Shown here: positions 54,780 to 62,832 of the stretch, piece by piece | How the letters are laid out: each line of letters starts with the position of its first letter | How positions within the stretch are numbered: the first letter of the stretch is position 1 | Origin: Chelatococcus sp. HY11 | GTDB lineage: Bacteria > Pseudomonadota > Alphaproteobacteria > Rhizobiales > Beijerinckiaceae | Direction of reading: 5' to 3' | NCBI RefSeq assembly: GCF_018398335.1 | Contig: NZ_JAHBRX010000002.1 | Coordinates: 434,001 to 498,000, forward strand | Length of the DNA stretch: 64,000 nucleotides | Notes under the pieces: model-generated | Told to the model about the DNA's origin: nothing | Seen by the model: the letters and a program-made list of their open reading frames with translations, nothing else | The model's database searches: none | Made by a program: the position numbers and the translations under genes

Positions 54780-56090
54780 GTGTATATCATTGATCGACGC
54801 CTCAATCCCGGTGGCAAGAGCTTTGCCAATCGCCAGCGTTTTTTGCGACGCGCGAAAGCGCTGGTTCAGCGTGCCGTGCGCGATAATTTCAAGAGCCGCA
54901 GCATCAAGGACCTGGATCAGGGCGGTGAGATAGGAATCATGCGGCAGGGTGTGCATGAGCCCACCCTGCGGCGTGCTTCAAGCGGTGGCCAAAGAGACCA
55001 TGTGCTCCCGGGCAACAAGGAATATCTCGAGGGCGACACCATCCCGCGTCCCAATGGCGGGGGCGGTGGGTCGGGCTCCCAGCCTGGCCAGGGAGGGGAT
55101 GGGGAGGATGAGTTCCGTTTCGTCCTGACGAAAGAGGAATATCTCGATCTCTTCCTTGATGATCTCGAATTGCCTGATCTCGCCAAGCGGCGCCTCATGG
55201 ACACCGAGGCCAAAGAGATCCAGCGCGCCGGTTACTCGACGACAGGCTCTCCCGCCAGCCTTGCCATAGCACGCACCATGCGATTGTCGCTGGCGCGCCG
55301 TCTGGCGTTGCGCCGTCCAAGCGCCGCGGAAATCCTCAAGCTTGACAGTGAGATCGAGCGGCTTGAGCGCGAAGGTGCGTCTGAAACCGAGCTCGTCGTT
55401 CTGCGGGAGGAGCGTGAGCGTCTGATGCGGCGCAATCGCCGGATCTCCTATATCGACCCGATCGATCTGCGCTACCGTCGGTATGAGGCCAATCCGAAAC
55501 CAGTCGCGCAAGCTGTCATGTTTTGTCTGATGGACGTCTCGGGCTCCATGAGCGAACATATGAAAGATCTGGCAAAGCGGTTCTTCGCGCTGCTGCATCT
55601 CTTCCTCACGCGCTGCTACAACCATGTCGATATCGTCTTCATCCGCCATACCGACCGGGCGGAAGAGGTCGACGAGCAGACCTTCTTCTATTCCACCGAG
55701 ACCGGCGGCACGATCGTTTCAACGGCGCTGGAAGAGATGCTGATCATCATGCGTCAGCGCTACAATCCGGCAGACTGGAACATCTACGTCGCCCAGGCCT
55801 CGGATGGTGACAATATGGGCAGCGACAGCGCCAAGGCCGCGGGCCTGCTGCACGACCAGATCCTGCCGGCCTGTCAGTATTTCGCCTATCTCGAGGTCGG
55901 ACGCGAGGAGGACCCGATGCCAACGGGCACGGCTCCCCGACCAAGCGATCTCTGGCGGACTTATGAGACGATCGCGATGCCGGAGGGGCATTTCGTGATG
56001 CGCAAGGTCTGGCATCGACGGGAGATCTACCCCGTATTCCGTGAGCTGTTCAGGCGGAGGGGTACCAATGTCCGCGGCGGTGCAGCATGA
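54780..56090 (+). CDS. YeaH/YhbH family protein (DUF444)
   Basis: The 436-residue protein matches the DUF444 family, with a basic N-terminus, a low-complexity GGGGGSGSQPGQGGDGEDE linker (about residues 95-113) and a von Willebrand A-like domain with the metal-site motif MDVSGSMSE (about 254-262). It probably binds divalent metal and works with PrkA and SpoVR. The start is a GTG at 54780, 20 bases after prkA. The last codons overlap the spoVR start by 4 bases, so translation is coupled. Molecular activity of the family is not well defined. Confidence 0.92.
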   Translation: MYIIDRRLNPGGKSFANRQRFLRRAKALVQRAVRDNFKSRSIKDLDQGGEIGIMRQGVHEPTLRRASSGGQRDHVLPGNKEYLEGDTIPRPNGGGGGSGSQPGQGGDGEDEFRFVLTKEEYLDLFLDDLELPDLAKRRLMDTEAKEIQRAGYSTTGSPASLAIARTMRLSLARRLALRRPSAAEILKLDSEIERLEREGASETELVVLREERERLMRRNRRISYIDPIDLRYRRYEANPKPVAQAVMFCLMDVSGSMSEHMKDLAKRFFALLHLFLTRCYNHVDIVFIRHTDRAEEVDEQTFFYSTETGGTIVSTALEEMLIIMRQRYNPADWNIYVAQASDGDNMGSDSAKAAGLLHDQILPACQYFAYLEVGREEDPMPTGTAPRPSDLWRTYETIAMPEGHFVMRKVWHRREIYPVFRELFRRRGTNVRGGAA

Positions 56091-57640
56091 AGTCTGACCG
56101 GCCGAGCCACACGCATCCCCTGCTGTTTTCCGGCGCGGATTGGGATTTCGACACGATTCGCCGCATCTATGAAACGGTGGAGCAGGCGGCGCGCGACGAG
56201 CTCGGGCTCGATACCTATCCCAACCAGATCGAAGTCATCACGACGGAGCAGATGCTGGATGCCTATTCCTCCACGGGCATGCCGCAGCTCTACAAGCACT
56301 GGTCCTTCGGGAAGCAGTTCGCCCATCACGAACTCGTCTATCGCAAGGGCATGCGGGGGCTCGCCTATGAGCTCGTCATCAACTCCAATCCCTGCATCAG
56401 CTATGTGATGGAGGAAAATACGGCGATGATGCAGACCCTCGTCATCGCCCATGCCGCATTTGGCCATAACCACTTTTTCAAGAATAACTATCTGTTCCGG
56501 CAATGGACGGACGCCGAAGGCATTCGCGACTATCTCGAATTTGCCAAGGGTTATGTCGCGGCTTGCGAGGAGCGCTATGGCCAGGCGGCGGTCGAACAAC
56601 TCATCGATGCGGCCCATTCGCTGATGAACCAAGGGGTCCATCGCTATCCCCGGCGACAGCGCCTGGACCTGAAGGCCGAGGAGCAGCGGGAAGCGGAGCG
56701 CCACGCCTATCAGGAGCGCCTCTACAACGATCTGTGGCGCACCGTGCCGACAGGGACGCAACAAGCCTCGCGCCAGAGCGAGGACAGGCGCCGCGCGCTG
56801 CTGGAACTGCCGGAAGAGAATATTCTTTATTTCCTGGAGAAGACAGCGCCCAAACTCGCGCCGTGGCAGCGTGAGATCCTGCGCATCGTCAGGCATGTTG
56901 CCCAGTATTTCTATCCGCAGTCGCAGACGAAGGTGATGAACGAGGGCTGCGCAACCTATTGTCACTACCGCATCATGACGCGCCTTCATAAACAAGGCTC
57001 GATCAACGACGGGGCCTTCCTCGAGTTCCTGCAGTCGCACACCAATGTGGTGGCGCAGCCGACATTCGACACGCCCTACTACAACGGCATCAACCCCTAT
57101 GCGCTGGGATTTGCCATGATGGAGGACATCGCGCGGATCTGTAACGATCCAAGCGACGAGGACAGGGAATGGTTTCCGGATATCGCGGGAAAGGGCGATG
57201 CCGACAATGTCCTCAAGCATATCTGGGCGAATTACCGCGACGAGAGCTTCATCGCGCAGTTCCTGAGCCCGCGTCTGATCCGCGAATGGCGCATTTTCCA
57301 TGTGGCCGACGACGCCAGCAAGAATGCCCTCGAGATTGCGGCCATCCATGACGAACGCGGATACCGCCGTATCCGCCGGGCGCTGGCGCGCCAGTATGAC
57401 ATCGCGTGGCAGCAGGCCGATATCCAGGTCGTTGACGTGGATCTGGCGGGCGACCGTCATCTCATCCTGCAGCATGAGGTGATCAACGGCATCCTCCTGA
57501 CCGAGGGCGACACCACCCAGGTGCTGCAGAATCTTGCCAGCTTGTGGGGTTACAATGTTATTCTGCGCGAGGTCGATCCAGCGACCGGAAAGGTGCTAAA
57601 GGAACATGTCGCGAGGGCAACGCCTGCCATCGCGGCGTAG
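56087..57640 (+). CDS. SpoVR family protein
   Basis: The 517-residue protein belongs to the SpoVR/YcgB family, with HHELVYRKGMRGLAYELVI, CISYVMEENT and a central MNEGCATYCHYRIM. Histidine and glutamate residues in these stretches suggest a metal site. SpoVR is needed for spore cortex formation in B. subtilis, while in proteobacteria it accompanies PrkA and YeaH in stress responses; its activity is unknown. It starts in a 4-base overlap with the DUF444 gene and is followed after 22 bases by the cyclase fusion gene. Family sure. Confidence 0.93.
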   Translation: MKSDRPSHTHPLLFSGADWDFDTIRRIYETVEQAARDELGLDTYPNQIEVITTEQMLDAYSSTGMPQLYKHWSFGKQFAHHELVYRKGMRGLAYELVINSNPCISYVMEENTAMMQTLVIAHAAFGHNHFFKNNYLFRQWTDAEGIRDYLEFAKGYVAACEERYGQAAVEQLIDAAHSLMNQGVHRYPRRQRLDLKAEEQREAERHAYQERLYNDLWRTVPTGTQQASRQSEDRRRALLELPEENILYFLEKTAPKLAPWQREILRIVRHVAQYFYPQSQTKVMNEGCATYCHYRIMTRLHKQGSINDGAFLEFLQSHTNVVAQPTFDTPYYNGINPYALGFAMMEDIARICNDPSDEDREWFPDIAGKGDADNVLKHIWANYRDESFIAQFLSPRLIREWRIFHVADDASKNALEIAAIHDERGYRRIRRALARQYDIAWQQADIQVVDVDLAGDRHLILQHEVINGILLTEGDTTQVLQNLASLWGYNVILREVDPATGKVLKEHVARATPAIAA

Positions 57641-57662
57641 AGGCGTTCGGGATCTCGCGACG

Positions 57663-59360
57663 ATGACTGCTGCCCCTGCCAATATTGTCATCTGCGCCGG
57701 GCAGCCAGTCGATACGGGCGGGCTTCGTGGCGCGTTCCCCGAGGACCTCGTTCCCGCCGTTCGTGCTGCCTTGCGCAGCTGGTTATCGGCCTTTCCCCAC
57801 TTCACCGGCTACTGCTCGGCCACAGCCGGCGCGGACATCGTGTTCGGCGAGGAGGTTCTGGCCCTTGGTGGCCAGCTCAACATCGTCCTTCCCTGCGAGA
57901 TCGGCGATTTCATCGCTCAGTATGTCGCGCCGGCCGGCGAGGCCTGGGTGGCACGCTTCGACGCCCTGCGCGCGCGCGCTTCCCGCATCGAGATCAGCTG
58001 CGAGGAACGGCTCCTTGGGGATGAAACCCTGGTGCGCTTCAACAACCAGATCCTGCAGGGACTGGCGCGGCTTGAGGCGGACCGGGTGAAGGCTGAGACC
58101 CACCTCGTCATTGTCTGCAATCTCCGCACTCCGGCCGAGCCGGGCAGTCCGACCGATTTCATGGTCAACTGGCCGGATGACGAGCGCCTTACCGTCATCG
58201 ATCTGGACGCACTTGCCAGCGCATCCGGCGTGGCCACAGATCACGAGGCGGGAAAAGCCACCGATATTGACGTGGACATGATCTTCGGCACCAGTCCACG
58301 TGCTATCCGCGCCATCATGTTCGCCGATATCGCCACTTTTACGAAGACGTTCCAGGATGACCAGCTGCCGCTGCTCTGGGACTTCCTGGCCGAGGCGCAA
58401 CAGACGATCGAGAGCAGCGCCAAGGCGCCGATCCTCATCAATGCCTGGGGAGACGGCATACACGCGGCCGCCGAAACCGCCCATGACCTGGCCGACTACG
58501 CGGCCGCGCTCGCCGCGAGTGTGCTTGAGGTCGACCCCGCAGCCTACGGACTGTCGGCGCGGCCGCGCTTCCGTATCGCATTGCACGCCGGTCCCGTCTT
58601 CGTCGGCCTTCATCCCTTGACCGGCCATGGCATGATCTATGGCCACCACGTCAACCGTGCCGCGCGGATTGAGCCGGTGGCGCTCCCCGGTCAGATATAT
58701 GCCTCGCGATATTTCGTGGCGCTGCTGCGGGCCGAGATGGACGCGCGCAACTACACGGCGCGGGAGGCGGGCGCGACCTACGCGCCGCGCTATCGGGCCG
58801 ACTACATCGGCCAGATCGACCTGCCCAAGCATTTCGGCAAAGAAGCAGTCTACCGCCTCGTTGATCTCAACGCAGCCGCTGTTGCGTCTGATGAGCCCCA
58901 GTCCACCATGAAGCGCCCTCCCGCCCCTCGCCTCGACCTCACGGTCAAGAATGATCTCAGCGAAATCAGCCGACTGGCGGAGGAGATCGATATCTTCTGC
59001 AACGTGGCCGGTCTTGGCGAGGATACCGCCTATGCGGTCAATCTCGCGCTCGACGAGCTGCTGACCAATACGATCAGCTACGGTTTCAAGGATCAGGCCG
59101 CCCACACCATAGACGTCACCCTCTCATTCGAGACAAACGTTCTCGTTATTACGATCGTGGACGACGGCGTGGCGTTCGACCCTTCCGTTCCGCCGAACCC
59201 CGACATCGACGCGGCGCTTGAGGACCGCGATATCGGCGGACTCGGCATGCATTTTGTCCATACGGTGATGGACGATGTCGACTATCGCCGACACGATGGG
59301 CATAACGAACTCACGTTGAAAAAGAATGTCGCCGCTCCCGCACGCGATACGGCAAGGTAG
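57663..59360 (+). CDS. Class III nucleotide cyclase fused to an RsbW-like ATPase, with N-terminal unknown domain
   Basis: This 565-residue protein has three parts. Residues 1 to about 155 form an unassigned domain with GYCSATAGADIVFGEE and NIVLPCE, like nucleotide-binding SLOG-type folds. About 213-400 is a class III cyclase with metal residues D222 and D264 and the transition-state pair N331/R335. The usual base-selecting Lys and Asp are replaced by N260 and M324. About 425-555 is an anti-sigma-type ATPase with E465/N469 and DDG, GGLGMHF loops. The ATG at 57663 is preferred; 57606 would overlap SpoVR. The STAS gene follows after 10 bases. Probably cytoplasmic and coupling a cyclic nucleotide signal to partner switching. 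Confidence 0.8.
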   Translation: MTAAPANIVICAGQPVDTGGLRGAFPEDLVPAVRAALRSWLSAFPHFTGYCSATAGADIVFGEEVLALGGQLNIVLPCEIGDFIAQYVAPAGEAWVARFDALRARASRIEISCEERLLGDETLVRFNNQILQGLARLEADRVKAETHLVIVCNLRTPAEPGSPTDFMVNWPDDERLTVIDLDALASASGVATDHEAGKATDIDVDMIFGTSPRAIRAIMFADIATFTKTFQDDQLPLLWDFLAEAQQTIESSAKAPILINAWGDGIHAAAETAHDLADYAAALAASVLEVDPAAYGLSARPRFRIALHAGPVFVGLHPLTGHGMIYGHHVNRAARIEPVALPGQIYASRYFVALLRAEMDARNYTAREAGATYAPRYRADYIGQIDLPKHFGKEAVYRLVDLNAAAVASDEPQSTMKRPPAPRLDLTVKNDLSEISRLAEEIDIFCNVAGLGEDTAYAVNLALDELLTNTISYGFKDQAAHTIDVTLSFETNVLVITIVDDGVAFDPSVPPNPDIDAALEDRDIGGLGMHFVHTVMDDVDYRRHDGHNELTLKKNVAAPARDTAR

Positions 59361-59370
59361 GAGAGTTTCG

Positions 59371-59709
59371 TTGGATATCGAACGGCTTGAAATCGACGGC
59401 GTCAGCGTGGCGGCTCCGGTGGGACGCGTCGACAGCAATACCGCCCGGGAGCTTGAGACGGTGCTGGTGCCACTCTTCGACGAAGCGAAGGCCATCGCCG
59501 TGGATTTCGAACGCCTCACCTATATATCGAGTGCCGGGCTGCGCGTGGTCCTCATCGCCGCCAAGTTATCCAAGGCCAAGAACGTCCCTCTCGCCCTCTC
59601 CGGCTTGTCGCAGCCGGTGCGCGAGGTGTTCCAGATTTCCGGCTTCGCGAAGCTTTTCGCAATTCACGACAACCGTGCGCAGGCCGTGGCGGCATTGGCG
59701 AAAAGCTAG
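59371..59709 (+). CDS. STAS-domain anti-sigma factor antagonist
   Basis: The 112-residue protein is a single STAS domain with the phosphorylation loop YISSAGLRVVL; S54 aligns with the phosphorylated serine of SpoIIAA. The start is a TTG at 59371 with AGGAGAG upstream, 10 bases after the cyclase-ATPase gene; a frame from 59326 lies inside that gene. The ATPase domain of the fusion protein is the expected kinase partner, as in RsbW-RsbV. No sigma factor and no PP2C phosphatase are in the window. Last gene of the PrkA operon. Confidence 0.85.
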   Translation: MDIERLEIDGVSVAAPVGRVDSNTARELETVLVPLFDEAKAIAVDFERLTYISSAGLRVVLIAAKLSKAKNVPLALSGLSQPVREVFQISGFAKLFAIHDNRAQAVAALAKS

Positions 59710-59749
59710 TCTGGCGTGTTCTCGACCGCCGGCTCGATGCTCCCCACAA

Positions 59750-59770
59750 TGTCTCTCCTCGGGAGAGACA
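59750..59770 (+). terminator. Hairpin after the STAS gene
   Basis: A perfect 9-bp stem (TGTCTCTCC, 59750-59758, and complement 59762-59770) with a TCG loop lies 40 bases after the STAS stop and before the convergent alanine racemase gene. No T-run follows, so it may be a weak terminator or an mRNA end protector. Confidence 0.45.
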
Positions 59771-59899
59771 ACCAGGAGGAGAGCTGCTGGAGGAGAGATC
59801 AATTGTGATCCAGGTGTATTCGCCGATCGTTTATCAAAGCCGGCTTGACTCAGGAAACTTGCGACGGCGCGTAATGGTAATACGCCCCCTACCGCGGCA

Positions 59900-61066
59900 C
59901 TACTCCCTATAAATCTTGCGCGTACCGGCGCCGATCGCGGTAAGAAGCGCGTTCGGGGCATAGTTGCAGGCTTTCGCCAGGGGCTCGAGCGGCAGCCCGG
60001 CGTCGAGGAAAACGACCTCGGAACATCCAGCGAGTTCGCGCGTGCTGATATCGGTGACGTCGACCATCGTCAGGTTCATGGCGATCCCGCCAACCGTTTC
60101 AACGAGGACATCCCCGACACGCGCCTGCAGTCTCTGCCCGAAACGCTGCGGTAAACCATTGGCATAGCCGATCGCGACCGTCGCAATACGTGATGTGCGC
60201 GTGAGCTCGGTGCCGGCATAGCCAACCCGGCTGCCTGCGGCATAGTCCGCCACACGCAGGATATGCCCGGACAGGCGGTAGCAGGGGAGCAGCCCCTCCT
60301 GCCATAGACGTGAGGTTTGCACACCGTAGAGCGCGCTGCCGACACGCGCGATATCGAAATGCCATGACGGCGGCCAGTAGACGCCCGAAGACGAAGCCAG
60401 ACTGACAGGAGCTTGCGGGAGTTCCGCCAGCCACCGCAGCAGCCGGTTGTACTGGTCGTCGTTGCTGGCGTCGTCCGGGCGGTCGAAAGCGGCAAGATGC
60501 GAGACCCACGCCCTGACATCGAGATGGCGCCACAAATCGCCAAGCACCGTCCCGTCGAGAAAGTCCTCGCCGGTGAGCCCAAGACGCCCCAGCCCAGTGT
60601 CGATCTGAACCGCGACCGGCATGGGCACGCCGGAAGCGGCCGCGAAAGCCGCAACCGCGCGCATCTCGGCAACGCTCACGAGGACTGGAACGACATCGGC
60701 CTTGAGGAAAGCGACGGGCTCGCGTCCAGCCAAGCCGAGAAGCGTGTATACGGTTGCGGACGGCGCCATCGCGCGTACGCGAAGCGCCTCCTCGAGATCA
60801 TCAACCCAGAAGGTGTCGCAGCCGGCGGCCGATAGGCTGGCGACCACAGGCTCCAGCCCAAGGCCGTAAGCATTGGACTTGACGACGGCCGTGACCGCAC
60901 CGCCGGTGAAACGGCGCTGCATCTGCGCGAAATTGGCGCGTATGGCCGCGAGATCGACATGGAGGCATGCCTCAGCGAGCCCGGTGGCTTTCGGGGGAGA
61001 ACGGAAGGCGCTATCGGTCAGCGTCTCATGCGCAAGGGCGACCACCTGACTGCTGCGCGGCGTCAT
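59900..61066 (-). CDS. alr: Alanine racemase
   Basis: The 388-residue PLP enzyme has the barrel motif AVVKSNAYGLG, with K63 expected to form the Schiff base, and Y283 in RVGYAGTE as the second catalytic base. It interconverts L- and D-alanine for peptidoglycan and for D-alanine use. It overlaps the GNAT-like gene by 4 bases and is the last gene of a minus-strand operon with a binding protein and an MFS transporter. This unusual context suggests a catabolic or regulated copy. An N-terminal tail of about 30 residues is not conserved. Confidence 0.92.
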   Translation of the reverse strand: MTPRSSQVVALAHETLTDSAFRSPPKATGLAEACLHVDLAAIRANFAQMQRRFTGGAVTAVVKSNAYGLGLEPVVASLSAAGCDTFWVDDLEEALRVRAMAPSATVYTLLGLAGREPVAFLKADVVPVLVSVAEMRAVAAFAAASGVPMPVAVQIDTGLGRLGLTGEDFLDGTVLGDLWRHLDVRAWVSHLAAFDRPDDASNDDQYNRLLRWLAELPQAPVSLASSSGVYWPPSWHFDIARVGSALYGVQTSRLWQEGLLPCYRLSGHILRVADYAAGSRVGYAGTELTRTSRIATVAIGYANGLPQRFGQRLQARVGDVLVETVGGIAMNLTMVDVTDISTRELAGCSEVVFLDAGLPLEPLAKACNYAPNALLTAIGAGTRKIYRE

Positions 61067-61803
61067 GCCTGCCTCGCAAAAAGGATGTCGTAACCGCCGT
61101 CGTCGCGTCTGCGCCAGGCTGTTCCCGCGTATCCCTCTGCGAGCAGCCTGTGGGCTTTTCCGGTATCTGTGGCCGCGCTCCAGAGGTCGTGCTCAGCGCC
61201 AGACGCCTGAGGCTTCTTGTCAACGGCACGGAAGACCAGATAACGCCAATGGCCGCCGTACTTGCGCTTGAGCGCGCGAATGTGGAAGCCCGCGTCGAGG
61301 AGATTGGTCCAGCTGCGCGCGTTGCCGGGAGCCGCCGTGGCGTAGACATGCGCGACGCCCGCGCCCCGCGCGGCCTCCAGCCGCTGGTCTATGAGCGCAC
61401 CGTGGAGGCGCCTTCCCCAGTCAGAAGGACGTACCGAGGCGCCCGCGAATTTGGCGAGCTTGACCGATGGCGCTAGACCGATCACGGGCCGAGCATCCTC
61501 CGATGGCGGCAAGTCGAGCTGCAACACACCGTAGGCAGCCAGTCCCTTATCATCGAAGGCACCGACAATTCGACCGCCGCCTGCCAGAATGCCCGCGAAA
61601 AAAGCGCGCGTTTCAGGCTTGACCAATGCAGCGTCGCCCATGGCGTCAATCGCCTGAAGATGCAGCGCATAGATCGCATCGAGATCATCTGTGGCTAACA
61701 GCCGCCAGGACAGGAGACGGGACGCAGGGACCGCTTCCGGCGGGCCATCCGCGCCACGGTCATCCATGAAATCACTGACGATCGCCCCCATCGTTTCCAT
61801 CAC
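61063..61803 (-). CDS. GNAT-like N-acyltransferase family protein
   Basis: The 246-residue protein resembles GNAT acyltransferases, with a central strand-helix region (VKLAKFAGASVRPSDWGRRL about 114-133, then ALIDQRLEAARGAGVAHVYA) where acetyl-CoA pyrophosphate would bind, and a conserved NARSWTNLLDAGF segment. The usual Q/R-x-x-G-x-G/A loop is only partly preserved, so confidence is modest. It overlaps both neighbours by 4 bases. An acceptor such as an amino acid or D-amino acid would fit beside alr, but this is inference. Confidence 0.6.
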   Translation of the reverse strand: MMETMGAIVSDFMDDRGADGPPEAVPASRLLSWRLLATDDLDAIYALHLQAIDAMGDAALVKPETRAFFAGILAGGGRIVGAFDDKGLAAYGVLQLDLPPSEDARPVIGLAPSVKLAKFAGASVRPSDWGRRLHGALIDQRLEAARGAGVAHVYATAAPGNARSWTNLLDAGFHIRALKRKYGGHWRYLVFRAVDKKPQASGAEHDLWSAATDTGKAHRLLAEGYAGTAWRRRDDGGYDILFARQA

Positions 61804-62810
61804 CCCGTCAGGACTTCCGCATAGTTCAGCATCTCGATCGGCGGATAGAGATCGAGCTCCTTCGCCACCGGCATATTGATGATCAACGAAAATCGCTTGA
61901 GACTCTCGATTGGTATTTGCGCCGGTGACAAGCCCTGGCGCAGGATCTTGACGGCTTTCGAGGCCGCAAGCTGCCCGACGGAATAGTAGCGGGTCACGAG
62001 CCCCACCAGCGCTCCACCCTCGCGGATGGCGAGCTCGGCCGCACCGAATGTCGGAAGCTTCTCCTTGAGGGCAGCCGGCACCACACGTTTGTACTGGGTT
62101 CCGAGAAAGGTATCCGGCAGGAGGTAGAGCCAGTTCGCACCGGCCGCTTTGATCTCCGCGATCAATTCCTCGATGCCGTCAGCGATCGGCCGGCCAGCGG
62201 AATCGACGCGGAACTGGCGTGGGATGAGCTCGAATTTCATCGACTGCTGGAGAGCCTTCACCTCCTCGACGATCGCGACCGAGTTCTGCTCCGTCTCCGT
62301 ATAGAGCACACCGAGCTTCACGATCGGACGGTAGGAGCTCATGGCCCTCAGCTGGATCGCCGTTGGCACCACATGCACAGCGCCGGTCACATTGCGGCCG
62401 GGCTCGGCAAGGCTCGGCACGATGCCGGCATTCACGGGAGCCGCGACGAGGGTAAACACGATCGGCGTGTTGGTGATGAAGGCCGCCTTGTCAGCCGCGT
62501 CATAGCGCCCGGCCACGCCGAGCGTCACCGGCGTGCCCCAGGTGTAGACGAGATCCGGCTTCAGCTGCCGGATTTCCTCGACGAAATCGCTGAGCTTGGC
62601 CCGGCCACGGTCCGCGTCCCGCTCGATGAAGGTTGCTTCGACGCGATTGGCCGCGAGATAATCGTCAAAACCGTCCTCGACCTCGGTGCGGCCACGATAG
62701 GTAATGCGATAGATCTTGAACGGCCCGTTACGCGCCTGGGCAAAGGCGCCGCCTGCCGCGAGCGCGGCGGTACCGCCGGCGGCGAACTGCAGAAACGAAC
62801 GACGACGCAT
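61800..62810 (-). CDS. Lone ABC substrate-binding protein (TrpX-like family)
   Basis: The precursor of about 336 residues has a Tat-type signal, RRRSFLQ (residues 2-8), with a cleavage region ending AFAQ. The mature part matches the TrpX-like/DUF family 2 of periplasmic-binding proteins, which includes tryptophan- or other small-molecule-binding members. The ATG at 62810 follows GAGGGGGTG; an earlier start at 62921 lies inside a poorly coded leader. No permease or ATPase of its own is adjacent; the MFS gene precedes it by 22 bases. Ligand unknown. Confidence 0.82.
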   Translation of the reverse strand: MRRRSFLQFAAGGTAALAAGGAFAQARNGPFKIYRITYRGRTEVEDGFDDYLAANRVEATFIERDADRGRAKLSDFVEEIRQLKPDLVYTWGTPVTLGVAGRYDAADKAAFITNTPIVFTLVAAPVNAGIVPSLAEPGRNVTGAVHVVPTAIQLRAMSSYRPIVKLGVLYTETEQNSVAIVEEVKALQQSMKFELIPRQFRVDSAGRPIADGIEELIAEIKAAGANWLYLLPDTFLGTQYKRVVPAALKEKLPTFGAAELAIREGGALVGLVTRYYSVGQLAASKAVKILRQGLSPAQIPIESLKRFSLIINMPVAKELDLYPPIEMLNYAEVLTG

Positions 62811-62832
62811 CACACCCCCTCCACCCCGCCTC

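Noticed and set aside
56027-57475. A 482-codon minus-strand frame opposite spoVR
   Set aside because: Antisense shadow of a well-conserved SpoVR gene.
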